This document shows positions 44,478 through 54,695 of a DNA stretch of 64,000 bases, piece by piece. The stretch is from assembly GCF_040712315.1 (NCBI RefSeq), contig NC_134015.1, forward strand, positions 12,730,945 through 12,794,944, given 5' to 3'. The notes beneath the pieces were generated by a model that made no database searches, was not told the origin of the DNA, and saw only the letters and a program-made list of their open reading frames with translations. The DNA comes from Castanea sativa. Lineage: Eukaryota > Streptophyta > Magnoliopsida > Fagales > Fagaceae. The translations under genes were made by a program, and so were the position numbers. Position 1 is the stretch's first letter; every line of letters begins with the position of its first letter.

Positions 44478-46697
44478 TTAGTCTTTTATATCTGGGGGAA
44501 GTGTTTCTATGATGTTCATGATATCATTAGGGGCTGAAGTAGAAGGGCCAGAGGATGAGGATGGATCTGTTATTAGATATACACATAAGGGTGGAGGAAT
44601 TATTGTGGTATGAAGGACTGGAGGCTTTCTAGAAAGGTAGTCAGTGATAAGGTTATCTGTTCCTTTGATGTGTTTGACTTGGAAAGACCATTGTGAAAAG
44701 CAATTTGACCATCTGAGTAACTGAGGATGGGGGAGCATTTTTCTTTTGAATTGGAGCATTTTTGGAAAAGAAGACACGTCCATTTCTACAAGAAAATTGT
44801 GACCAACGAGGTGAAACTGGAACTTTTCAACTCCATGTTTGATTGCTAGGATTTCTTTGAATGTAGAATGGTAATGAAGCTCTAAAGGCTTGAATGCACC
44901 ACTTTTATATCCACAAATGTTTCTTTTGCCATCAATTTCTTCAAAGAAAGCTGCTGCCCAATACTCATCACTTGCATCTGTCTGTAGAACTCTTTTGCTT
45001 GTTCCCGAAATCTGCAAAGGGGGAAGTTTTTCTGCTAATTTTTTCACTTGTTGGACTGCTTCTGTATGAACTGGATTCCATTCTGGGGGAGATTTTTTCA
45101 ATAATTTGGACAAACAATCCCTGTGTCTGGAGATTTTTGGGATGAAATCTAACATGTAGTTAACAATTCCAAGAAACTGCTGGATCTGTTTGGTGCTGGT
45201 AAGCGTATCTGGAAATTCACTAAGAGAAACTGCGATGTGAGGCTGCAAAGTGTACTTTCCATCCAAAATGTTTACGCCCAAGAAGTCAATAGAAAATACT
45301 CCTATGACCATTTTCTTTTCTGAAAGTATTATCCCTTGAGCTTTTACTAAATTGTAAAATTCAGTAAGCAATTGTTCATGAGATTCTGCATCTTTTGAAA
45401 ATAGGAAGATATCATCTACATAGATCAATGCATTTGACAAAAGCGGTTGGAACAGCGTTACCATTGCTTTTTGGAATTGAGATGGAGCATTTTTTAGGCC
45501 AAAAGGCATTACAGTCCATTGATAATAGTGGTCTGGGATGCAAAATGCTGTCTTGTATCTTTCTTCTGGATGGATTCCTAATTGCCAAAATCCTGCTTTG
45601 AGATCAAACTTTGAAAACACTTTGCCATGGAAAAGATATTGGAAAATGGCACTTTTGTTTGGCAAAGGGAACTTGTCATCAGCAAGGAAATGATTAAGAT
45701 CTTGGTAATTAATTACCAATCTAAGCTTTCCTCGAACTTGTTCTGCATGCTTGTTAACATAGAAAGCTTCACACACCCATGGAGAAGTTGTGGATTCAAT
45801 GAGGTTTTCCGAAAGAAGAGTGGATAACTACTGCTTAGCTAAGGACAAGTGTTCTGGATTCATTCCTCTATGACTAGCTTTTGTGGGATTAACATCTTCA
45901 TTCTTTTTGAAGGGAAAGGTGATGAAAAAAGTTGGATTTTTCCACAAAGGATTTGGATTTTTAAGGAGGAATTCAGAGTGAGTGGTTGCACAACATTCAT
46001 TGATAATCTGAAATCTTCAGGAGTCAAAAGGATTTATTGAGAACAAATAAGGTACCTGGGTCCAAGTGAGAAGGTGTTGTTTATGCAAAAGTCTTTTTGA
46101 GTACAATCTGAGACTGGGTATCTGGTGAAGGAGGTCAAATCCTATGAGAAGGTCTTTGCCTGTGAGTGGGGATCCAAGGACTTGGTGTCTAATGGTAAGG
46201 GTTGAAAAAATTCGAATGTGAATGGGCTTACTTTCTTGGAAAATCAGAAATGTTTCTCCAGTGGCTGCTCTGAACATTTGATGATGGGGTAGCCAAAAAT
46301 CTTCTAGTAAAATCTTAGGGTGGAGGATTGTTGCTGCTGCTCCTGTATCAAACAAGGTTATTACCGGGATGGGTCTGGAATAAGTATTAAGGAGGATGTG
46401 AACTTGAGCTATTGGTGTGGGGCCAGTTATTGGGGCTATAAGAGGCTGAGATGTGTATATGGTTTGGATTTCTGGGTCTGAATCGTCAGTATTGTTTGAA
46501 TCTGACTCATCTTCTGAGGTTGAATAAGCCATGACTGCCAAGACTTGAGGAGTGTAATCATCATCCAGGGAAAAGAGCGATTCAACATCTGAAAATGGGG
46601 TGTCATCTGCATGAATTTGGGCTTGCTCCAAAAGTTTTGCTGCTTTTTCTCTTTTTGGACAATTTTTTTGCAAAATGATCGGGCTTTCTACATACAA
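44478..46697 (-). pseudogene. Copy 1 protease, reverse transcriptase and RNase H
   Basis: Aspartic protease motif LFDTGAAATIL at about 46350. Reverse transcriptase (VINYQDLNHFL, FDLKAGFWQLGIHPEER, PFGLKNAPSQFQ, LIYVDDIFLFS) and RNase H (LQTDASDEYWAA) occupy a 432-codon frame, 45776-44478. Active-site residues of all three are visible. A TGA at 46017 and a TAG near 45828 interrupt the segment, and a one-base frame change at the zinc knuckle separates it from the coat protein. No integrase is present. It is the best preserved polymerase of the pair, but not a complete polyprotein. Confidence 0.88.
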
Positions 46698-48537
46698 AAC
46701 AAACTTTTGAAGTTTTGCCTTTAAACTGCTTTCTTCTGAGGAATTTCCATTTCTTTTTTCTAAAAAACTTCTTCTTTGGATGATAATGTTTCTTCTTCCA
46801 AGAGTACTTTTTGTAATGATATGTTATCTTGGTTGGACAAGCACAATTTTTGTCATAACACTTAATCTTTAAATCTTTCCTTTTACAAGTGTCTTTAAGC
46901 TTGCTGTGGATCTTGTCAATTTCTGAAAGAAACTTTCTTTGATTGTAGAGTTTTTCAAGAGCAATGAGCACATGCTGATAAATTTCTCCTAAAGAGGCTT
47001 GCTACAGGGTGATTTTTTGAAGATTCATCATACAGAGAATTTCATCACCTAATGGTTCTGGGAATGAATTAAGGAAAGTGTGCTTGGAATTGACATCATC
47101 CATTCCATCAAAGGAGTAGTACCTGCTTGACATTCTGTCAAAATGTTTTTCCAAACATTTTCTTTCAAAAGAGCAACATTTCATTAGTAAGAATTCATCT
47201 CTTGCTACTTCAATGTAATGAGCTAATGAACCAAGGAATTCATTATGAAGGATTGTGAAAAAATCTTCTAGAGTGTTACACTAGGTTGCTTGTCTTTGCC
47301 TGTATTCTCCAAGATTAATCCACCATTGTCTCAATCTTCTTGTAAGTCTTGCGACAAACTTGGCAATGATCTGTGCAACAGTATTATTTGGGGCTTGAAG
47401 TTCAGCTGTACACCATGAATACATGTTGAAAATCTCATCATGCCATTTTGAAGGAGGACTGTTACCAATGGTAAACAAGTGTTTTGAATCTGTGGTTGAT
47501 GAGTAGGTTAATCTTGTGTGATGATCAGGGATGAAAGGTGGTGGAGGAAATATTGGTGGTGGTGGTGGAGGTTGTTTAGGATGAATGACATCTTCTTCCT
47601 CTTCTACCTTTGGTTCTGTCATAAAGACTTCATCTAATTCAAGGCCAGACAAGTCGAGATCTGTGTCATCAATGACTGGGAGAACAAAAGGTTCTGCTGG
47701 TTCTTGAAGAGTTAAAGTTCTAAGAAATGATGAAATCGGGTTTGGAGGATCAGAATTTATGGCCAACATGTTCATATCTGGGAGTCTGGAAGAAGTACCA
47801 ATAGTTGGATCTGGTGGTTGGTATAATGGCTCTTTATCTTTTTTGATGAGAGAAGGTTCCTTTTGTGGTTTGGTTTGAGGTTCTAGTTGGAGTGGTGGTG
47901 TTGGGTTTATTATGCTGGGAAAAATTCCACTTGGTTTAAAAGGATTTTGAACAGGATGTGTCATGTTTAGTGGTTGGAGGTTCTGGTAGGGGGAAACTGG
48001 GGAGAATGTTGAGGGTAAAGGTATGGGCAGATCTTTATACAGTGATTGACGAGGTTGATAAGGCATGTAGACTTATATTGGAAGAACTTGGGTAGCTGCC
48101 TTTTGTGAATTCTCCATAGACTAGAGTTGCATCAACAACTGTTTTCTTTCTTTTTCTTTTTGCCCAATGAGGGGAAAGGAGACAGACAAATCTTTTACTG
48201 TGGAGGCAATCGTTTCTGATTCTTGTTCAACTGACTGTATTTTTTTCTTCAAATCTTCAATGAGAGAATTTGAAGATGAGAAGGTACGAGTTACTGCTTC
48301 AGTCATCTTTTGTTGATTATCAAGAATCTTTGAAAGGACCTGGTTTTGTGCAACAGCATTTTCTGCCTGCCAATTGAGAGCTGCTTCAACTGAGGAGACT
48401 TGTTTTTTGGTTCCATCTAGATTGGTTCCAACAAGGTTTTTGATTTTCCAAACATGTTTAACATTGGCCTGTGGATGGTCAAAACTTTCAAGAGGAGGAA
48501 AATTTTATGAATAGGAAGGTGATGCATGGTCAAACAT
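46603..48537 (-). pseudogene. Copy 1 coiled-coil and coat-protein region
   Basis: From 48537 the minus strand reads a coiled-coil segment (SLIEDLKKKIQSVEQE), a proline-rich acidic stretch (47281-48066), then the coat core (WCTAELQAPNN, LRQWWINLGEYR, EKHFDRMSSRYYSF). A Lys/His-rich segment with a zinc knuckle CFVCRKPDHFAKK follows. An extra A in an A-run shifts the frame inside the knuckle, losing its last Cys. Stops occur after SPSYS, LLMQL, VLPI, QRQAT and KITL; those after LLMQL and KITL are also present in copy 2. Confidence 0.82.
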
Positions 48538-48615
48538 ATAACAAGGTAAAATTTTTTGTGTATGGGTTTAACTGGGAGGCTTGGGTTGACATTTTTGTAT
48601 TTGGGGAAGGACTTT

Positions 48616-49044
48616 CTAGTAATATGGAATTAATTGTGGTTTCTGGTTTTGTTGGTTTTGATCATGACTTTCTCTGCATGGGGAAAGGGATGAAGTTTTT
48701 TGCTTTCTGGATCTGGGATAGAGGACATAGTAGTCAAACTTTCCAGAGGGTTCTCCAAGAAGGTCAACTTCTAGATCTCCTGCTTCATATCTTTCTTTAA
48801 GAAGCTGCTGAGAAGACTTTTTCTTTTGTCTTTTCTGCTTTTCTTCAACAAATTCTTCTTCTTGGCAATCAGTACAGTCACAAAAATCCCACCATATATG
48901 ACCGGAGGATGATTTTCCTTCATAGCAAGGTTTTCCATCTTCTCGAAATGCTTTGATTTGAAGACCTTCATATGAGACTGGTTGGATCATAGCCGTTTGA
49001 GTAGGAAAGACTATCACTTCTTCTTTTTCTAGTGTGGCTGCCAT
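48616..49044 (-). CDS. Copy 1 small viral protein segment (142 codons)
   Basis: Open frame MAATLEKEEV...LIPYY with a Cys-rich CDCTDCQEEE and a Lys-rich region. It is in the same frame as the movement protein and is separated from it by one stop (after ETLHQAA at 49108). Copy 2 has a sense codon there, so in the ancestor it was probably part of one polyprotein. No family assigned. Confidence 0.6.
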   Translation of the reverse strand: MAATLEKEEVIVFPTQTAMIQPVSYEGLQIKAFREDGKPCYEGKSSSGHIWWDFCDCTDCQEEEFVEEKQKRQKKKSSQQLLKERYEAGDLEVDLLGEPSGKFDYYVLYPRSRKQKTSSLSPCRESHDQNQQNQKPQLIPYY

Positions 49045-49107
49045 AAACCTAACTTCAACTTCATCATTTTGGTTTCTGATGAAGAAAGGAGTGTTGGACT
49101 GGATTGG

Positions 49108-49965
49108 TTAGGCTGCCTGGTGAAGTGTCTCATATTTTGTGATCCATGATTCTGGAAAGAGTTTTGTCATCTGCTCTTTATTCAAATGTCTTGGAACAAA
49201 TGTGCACATCGGCGTCATGCCTGGGTCAACTTGAATTAAGAGAGCATCATTAGACTGGGCTATTTCTGGTATAGCTATGTCAAAAGCATGGTTTTGGAGT
49301 CTGTAAGCAAGCTGATAGTGGAGTGTGGCTACAAAAGTATCATGCACTTGTGAAGCTCCTGTGATCTGAACTTGGACTTTAAAAGCATCACAAAGGTGAG
49401 GGTCTTTAAGAGACATGTTGAAATTGGGGAAAAGGGTGACAACGACTATTTCCACATTGAGTGTGGTTTGGACAGTTCCTATAACTGCATTATGGTATTC
49501 CAAAAATCTAGAATCAAGAAGAGAAATTCTATAAGCTATAAGGAGTCCTTTTCTGCCATGAAAAGTGAGTGCCAGTCTTATTGTACCAAAATGGAGGTGA
49601 GTGTAACCTTGTTTTTGCCATGGAATTACAAATTCTCGAGGAAGGGCAAAGGTGATAAAATTTTCTTTTTCACTAGCTGGAATGTTGAACTGGTCAAACT
49701 TAGAAGCTTGGACATATTCTTTGACACTAGAAGGATGAGAAGGACCTAAAAACTTTTTTATGGATTTTTTGAAGGTATTTTGAGGTTTATCAAAAATAGT
49801 ATAAGGATTTACAATAGGAAAATCAGTAATAGGAATTTTACTATCTTCAGGTACATGGGAGATTTCATACAAGTAGTCTAGTCTATTTGCAGTGGATTTA
49901 CGAAGGGAAAGATCACACATAGTTGTAATGGTATCTGTAACTGCTATGGATGATGAACTAGCCAT
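49108..49965 (-). CDS. Copy 1 caulimovirid movement protein segment (285 codons, open)
   Basis: An uninterrupted frame from ATG (49965) to a TAG, placed first after the primer site. Content and position fit the 30K-type movement protein of caulimovirids, which modifies plasmodesmata for cell-to-cell spread. Visible pieces include CDLSLRKSTANRLDYLYEI, SVKEYVQASKFDQFNIP and TFHGRKG. The stop at its end is specific to copy 1. Whether it is expressed cannot be told from sequence. Confidence 0.75.
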   Translation of the reverse strand: MASSSSIAVTDTITTMCDLSLRKSTANRLDYLYEISHVPEDSKIPITDFPIVNPYTIFDKPQNTFKKSIKKFLGPSHPSSVKEYVQASKFDQFNIPASEKENFITFALPREFVIPWQKQGYTHLHFGTIRLALTFHGRKGLLIAYRISLLDSRFLEYHNAVIGTVQTTLNVEIVVVTLFPNFNMSLKDPHLCDAFKVQVQITGASQVHDTFVATLHYQLAYRLQNHAFDIAIPEIAQSNDALLIQVDPGMTPMCTFVPRHLNKEQMTKLFPESWITKYETLHQAA

Positions 49966-50249
49966 GATAGGTTCTAAAAAGAACTGTTTTCCTAAGGTTT
50001 GACTGGACTAAAACGCGACTTCTAGGCTCACGTCCACAAGATGACTCAGGAAAATAGGTTCTTTGACACTTTGAGAATAACCCCTTAGTGTTCTACTTGA
50101 TTATCAAATTCAGTGTTCAGATGTGATAAACACAGAGGATCCACTTATTGTGGCAACTGTAATTCACAGAGCATACTAATCAGGACTATAATCAAAGTAT
50201 ACTAATCAAAGGAGAGTGAAACTGGTTTCAAGGCTCTAGCAAGCTACAA

Positions 50250-50262
50250 GGCTCTGATACCA
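50250..50262 (-). other. Viral tRNA-Met primer site, copy 1
   Basis: Minus-strand TGGTATCAGAGCC, the conserved primer site for minus-strand synthesis in caulimovirids. It lies about 300 bp before the movement-protein start. By convention it marks position 1 of the viral genome. Confidence 0.88.
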
Positions 50263-50321
50263 ATTATGTGTAAAGGACGGACAAACTAAAAGAAAGGAAG
50301 AACCAACTAAAGGGCGAACAA

Positions 50322-51030
50322 GGAAGCTACAACTAAAGGACGAGGACACTAGTAAAATACAAGGACAAGTTGGCAATGGGAGTGTAAGAAGATCATGGAA
50401 GCTTATTAATGGCATATATTACTAAGATACTATAGAAAATAACAGCAAAATATGGAATAGAACATAGAACAAGATATAACAAATTGAGGGATATTATTAG
50501 ATTGAACAAGTTTTTTACAGGACTGGAAGACATAAACTGGGAAATATTACACAAGTGGCTAACTTTTTGTAACTCTCTATTCTCTAATTCTCCAACTCTG
50601 TAATTTTTCAAGTCTGCTGAACTAAGGGAACGAGAGGCCTTTTTATAGGCAATAATTTACAAAAAGACAAAAATATTTTACATTCAGAGGATAAACTTTG
50701 AGATGTAAGTGCCGACTTGTTCTTGACATTTGTCCAAAATGTGTGAGAGTCCTGGAACCGGAGTGACAGTTGTCTTCTGGATGTAAGGAGTCCAGTACAG
50801 AAAATATTCACTTCCGGATATGTTGCTGACAATAGATATAATGAAATTGGGGAAAAGGACGAAGGTCATCATGCAATAGGATAGCATGCAATAGTTACAA
50901 GCTTAAAGGAATAACTACGGCAATAGAGAAAGGAAAAAACCAAAATAGGAGCTTTGTTGAAAAGTCAACAAAAGTGGCTCCTGCAACTTTTTTTTTTTTA
51001 ATATATCTTTTATATATCTATTTTTAATCA
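50322..51030 (-). repeat. Viral intergenic/promoter region, upstream copy
   Basis: Partner of 43053-43765. It contains the TATA motif and lies upstream of the primer site, as the pregenomic RNA promoter should. Its outer end (51030) is the exact point where the inverted second copy begins. Confidence 0.88.
50638..50649 (-). promoter_or_regulatory. TATA box of the viral promoter, upstream copy
   Basis: Minus-strand CCTATAAAAAGG. Transcription from here would run through the primer site and copy 1 coding region. Confidence 0.65.
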
Positions 51031-51036
51031 CATAAT

Positions 51037-51049
51037 TGGTATCAGAGCC
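51037..51049 (+). other. Viral tRNA-Met primer site, copy 2
   Basis: TGGTATCAGAGCC. Only CATAAT of the viral sequence precedes it before the inverted junction at 51030/51031. Confidence 0.88.
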
Positions 51050-51336
51050 TTGTAGCTTGCTAGAGCCTTGCAACCAGTTTCACTCTCCTTTGACTAGTAT
51101 ACTTTGATTATTGTCTTGATTAGTATGCTCTGTGATTTAGAGTTGCCACAATAAGTGGATCCTCTGTGTTTATCACATCAGAACACTGGATTTGATAATC
51201 AAGTAAAACACTAGGGGGTTATTCTCAAAGTGTTAAAGAACCTATTTTCCTGGGTCATCCTGTGGACGTGAGCCTAGAAGTGGCGTTTTAGTCCTGTCAG
51301 ACCTTAGGAAAACAGTTCTTCCTTTTAGAAACTATC

Positions 51337-52227
51337 ATAGCTAGTTCATCATCCTCAGCAATTACGGATACCATTACAACTACGTGTGATCTTTCCCTTC
51401 ATAAATCCACTGCAAATAGACTAGACTACTTGTATGAAATCTCCCATGTACCTGAAGATAGTAAAATTCCTATTACTGATTTTCCTATTGTAAATCCTTA
51501 TACTGTCTTTGATAAACCTCAAAATACCTTCAAAAAATCCATAAAAAAGTTTTTAGGTCATTCTCATCCTTCTAGTGTCAAAGAATATGTCCAAGTTTGT
51601 GAGTTTGACTAGTTCAACATTCCAGCTAGTGAAAAAGAAAATTTTATTACCCTTGCCCTTCCCCGAGAATTTGTAATTCCATGGCAAAAACAAGGTTACA
51701 CTCACCTCCATTTTGATGCAGTAAGACTGGCACTCACTTTTCATGGTAGAAAAGGACTCCCTATAGCTTCTAGAATTTCTCTTCTTGATTCTAGATTTTT
51801 GGAATACCATAATGCAATTATAGGAACTGTCCAAACCACACTCAATGCGGGAACAATCTTTGTCACCCTTTTCCCCAATTTCAACATGTCTCTTAAAGAC
51901 CCTCACCTTTGTGATGCTCTTAAAGTCCAAGTTCAGATCACAGGAGCTTCACAAGTGCATGATACTTTTGCAGCCACACTCCACTATCAGCTTGCCTACA
52001 GACTCCAAAACCATGCTTTTGACATAGCTGTACTAGAAATAGCCCAGTCTAATGATGCTCTCTTAATCCAAGTTGACCCAGGCTTGACGCCTATGTGCAC
52101 ATTTGTTCCAAGACATTTGAATAAAGAGCAGATGACAAAACTCTTTCCAGAATCATGGATCACAAAATATGAGACTCTTCATCAAGCAGCCCAGCCACTC
52201 CAATCCAACACTCCTTTCTTCATCTGA
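51337..52227 (+). pseudogene. Copy 2 movement protein segment (broken)
   Basis: Colinear with the movement protein of copy 1. The codon at the copy 1 start is ATA here, a TAG interrupts after CEFD at about 51610, and a TGA ends it after TPFFI at 52225-52227. The position of the copy 1 terminal stop reads as Gln here. Confidence 0.82.
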
Positions 52228-52257
52228 AACCAAAATGGTGAAGTTGAAGTTAGGTTT

Positions 52258-52695
52258 ATGGCAACCACACCAGAAAAAGAAGAAGTGACAGTCTTTCCTA
52301 CTCAAACGGCTATGATCCAACTAGTCTCATATGAAGGTCTTGAAGGTCTTCAAATCAAAGCATTTCAAGAAGATGGAAAATCTTGCTATGAAGGAAAATC
52401 ATCCTCCGGTCATATATGGTGGGATGTTTGTGACTGTACTGATTGTCAAGAAGAAGAATTTGTTAAAGAAAAGCAGAAAAGACGAAAGAAAAAGTCTTCC
52501 CAGCAGCTTCTTAAAGACAGATATGAAGCAGGAGATCCAGAAGTTGACCTCCTTGGAGAACTCTCTGAAAAATTTGACTACTATGTCTTCTATCCCAGAT
52601 CCAAAAAGCAAAAAGCTCCGTTCCTTTCCCCATGCAGAGAAAGTCATGATCAAAACCAACAAAGCCAGAAACCACCATTAATTCCATATTACTAA
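52258..52695 (+). CDS. Copy 2 small viral protein segment (145 codons)
   Basis: Open frame MATTPEKEEV...LIPYY, colinear with 48616-49044. It has three extra residues from a 9-bp tandem duplication (EGLEGL) and the same CDCTDCQEEE motif. It ends at a TAA where copy 1 has TAG. Confidence 0.6.
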   Translation: MATTPEKEEVTVFPTQTAMIQLVSYEGLEGLQIKAFQEDGKSCYEGKSSSGHIWWDVCDCTDCQEEEFVKEKQKRRKKKSSQQLLKDRYEAGDPEVDLLGELSEKFDYYVFYPRSKKQKAPFLSPCRESHDQNQQSQKPPLIPYY

Positions 52696-52773
52696 AAAGA
52701 CCTTCCCCAAATACAAAAATGTCAACCTAAGCCTCCCAGTCAAACCAATACACAAAAAAATTTACCTTGTTAT

Positions 52774-54695
52774 ATGTTTGACCATGCTTCACCCTCCTAT
52801 TCACATAATTTTCCTCCTCTTGAAAGTTTCGACCATCCACAGGCCAATGTTAAACATGTTTGGAAAATCAAAAACCCTGTTGAAACCAATCCAGATGGAA
52901 CCAAAAAACAAGTCTCCTCAGTTGAAGCAGCTCTCAATTGGCAGGCAGAAAATGCTGTTGTGCAAAACCAGGTCCTTTCAAAGATTCTTGATAATCAACA
53001 GAAGATGACTGAAGCAGTAACTCATACCTTCTCATCTTCAAATTCTCTCATTGAAGATTTGAAGAAAAAAATACAGTCAGTCGAACAAGAATTGGAAACG
53101 ATTGCCTCCATAGTAAAATATTTGTTTGTCTCCTTTCCCCTTATTGGGCAAAAAGAAAAAGAAAAAAAGTAGTTGTTGATGCAACTCTAGTCTATAGAGA
53201 ATTCACGAAAGGTAGCTACCCAAGCTCTTCCAATGCAAGTCTACATGCCTTATCAACCTTGTCAATTATTGTATAAAAATCTATCCATACCCTTACCCTC
53301 ACCATTCTCCCCAGTCTCCCCCTACCAAAACCTTCAACCACTAAACTTGACAAACCCTACTTAAAATCCTTTTAAACTAAGTGGAATTTGTCCTAGCATA
53401 ATAAGCCCAACACCACCACTCCAACTAGAACCCCAAACCAAACTACAGAATGAATCTCCTCCCATCAAAAAAGACAAAGAGCCATTATACCAACCACTAG
53501 ATCCAATTATTGGTGCTTTTTCCAGACCCCCAGATATGAACATGTTGGCCATAAATTCTGATCCTCCAAACCCGATTTCATCATTTCTTAGAACTTTAAC
53601 TCTTCAAGAACCAGCAGAACCTTTTGTTCTCCCAGTCATTGATGACACAGATCTCAACTTGTCTGGCCTTGAATTAGATGAAGTCTTTATGACAGAACCA
53701 AAGGTAGAAGAGGAAGAAGATGTCCTTCATCCTAAACAACCTCCACCACCACCACCAATATTTCCTCCACCACCTTTCATCCTTGATCACCACACAAGAT
53801 TGACCTACTCATCAACCACAGATTCAAAACACTTGTTTACCATTGATAACAGTCCTCCTTCAAAATGGCATGATGAGATTTTCAACATGTATTTGTATTC
53901 ATGGTGTACAGCTGAACTTCAAGCCCCAAATAATACTGTTGCACAGATCATTGCCAAGTTTGTCGCAAGACTTACAAGAAAATTGAGACAATGGTGGATT
54001 AATCTTGGAGAATACAGGCAAAGACAAGCAACCCAGTGTAACAATCCTTCATAATGAATTCCTTGGTTCATTAGCTCATTACACTGAAGTAGCAAGAAAT
54101 GAATTCTTACTAATGAAATGTTGCTCTTTTGAAAGAAAAGATTTGGAAAAACATTTTGACAGAATGTCAAGCAGGTACTACTCTTTTAATGGAATGGATG
54201 ATGTCAATTCCAAGCACACTTTCCTTAATTCATTCCCAGAACCATTAGGTGATGAAATTCTCTGTATGATGAATCTTCAAAAAATCACCCTGTAGCAAGC
54301 CTCTTTAGGAGAAATTTATCAGCATGTGCTCATTGCTCTTGAAAAACTCTGCAATCAAAGAAAGTTTCTTTCAGAAATTGATAAGATCCACAACAAGCTT
54401 AAAGACAATTGCAAAAGGAAAGATTTGCAGATCAAGTGTTATGACAAAAATTGTGCTTGTCCAACCAAGAGAAGAGATCATTACAAAAAGTACTCTTGGA
54501 AGAAGAAACATTCTCATCCGAAGAAGAAACATTCTCATCCAAAGAAGAAGTTTTTTAGAAAAAAGAAATGGAAGCTCCTCAAAAGAAAGCAGTTCAAAGG
54601 CAAAACTTCAAAAGTTTGTTTTATATGTATAAAACCCGGTCATTTTGCAAAAAATTGTCCAAAAAGAGAAAAAGCAACAAAACTTTTGGAGTAAG
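52774..54695 (+). pseudogene. Copy 2 coiled-coil and coat-protein region
   Basis: Same order as copy 1: coiled coil (52774-53172), proline-rich acidic part (53536-53780), coat core, Lys/His-rich region with an 18-bp tandem repeat (KKKHSHP twice), and an intact zinc knuckle CFICIKPGHFAKNC. A deletion of about 20 bp after QATQCN shifts the frame near 54045. Stops after KEKKK, LLMQL, NPT, KITL and KLLE break it. Confidence 0.82.

Larger units (their letters stand above)
43053..51030 (-). mobile_element. Endogenous caulimovirid copy 1, slightly longer than unit length
   Basis: Minus-strand order: intergenic/promoter region (51030-50322), tRNA-Met primer site, movement protein, a small acidic/basic protein segment, coiled coil, coat protein with zinc knuckle, aspartic protease, RT, RNase H, a 3' segment, then the intergenic region again (43765-43053). 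There is no integrase, which with a movement protein marks a plant pararetrovirus rather than an LTR element. The redundant ends give a unit length of about 7,267 bp. Coding segments upstream of the zinc knuckle share one frame and the protease-RT part is one base off. Petuvirus/florendovirus-like organisation; genus not settled. Confidence 0.9.

Noticed and set aside
44894..45601. Plus-strand open frames of 68-83 codons
   Set aside because: Antisense of the copy 1 RT/RNase H frame.
43053..51030. Interpretation of copy 1 as an LTR retrotransposon
   Set aside because: The end repeats are about 0.7 kb and the primer site is not at the repeat edge; there is no integrase, a movement-protein-like ORF is present, and no target duplication was found.
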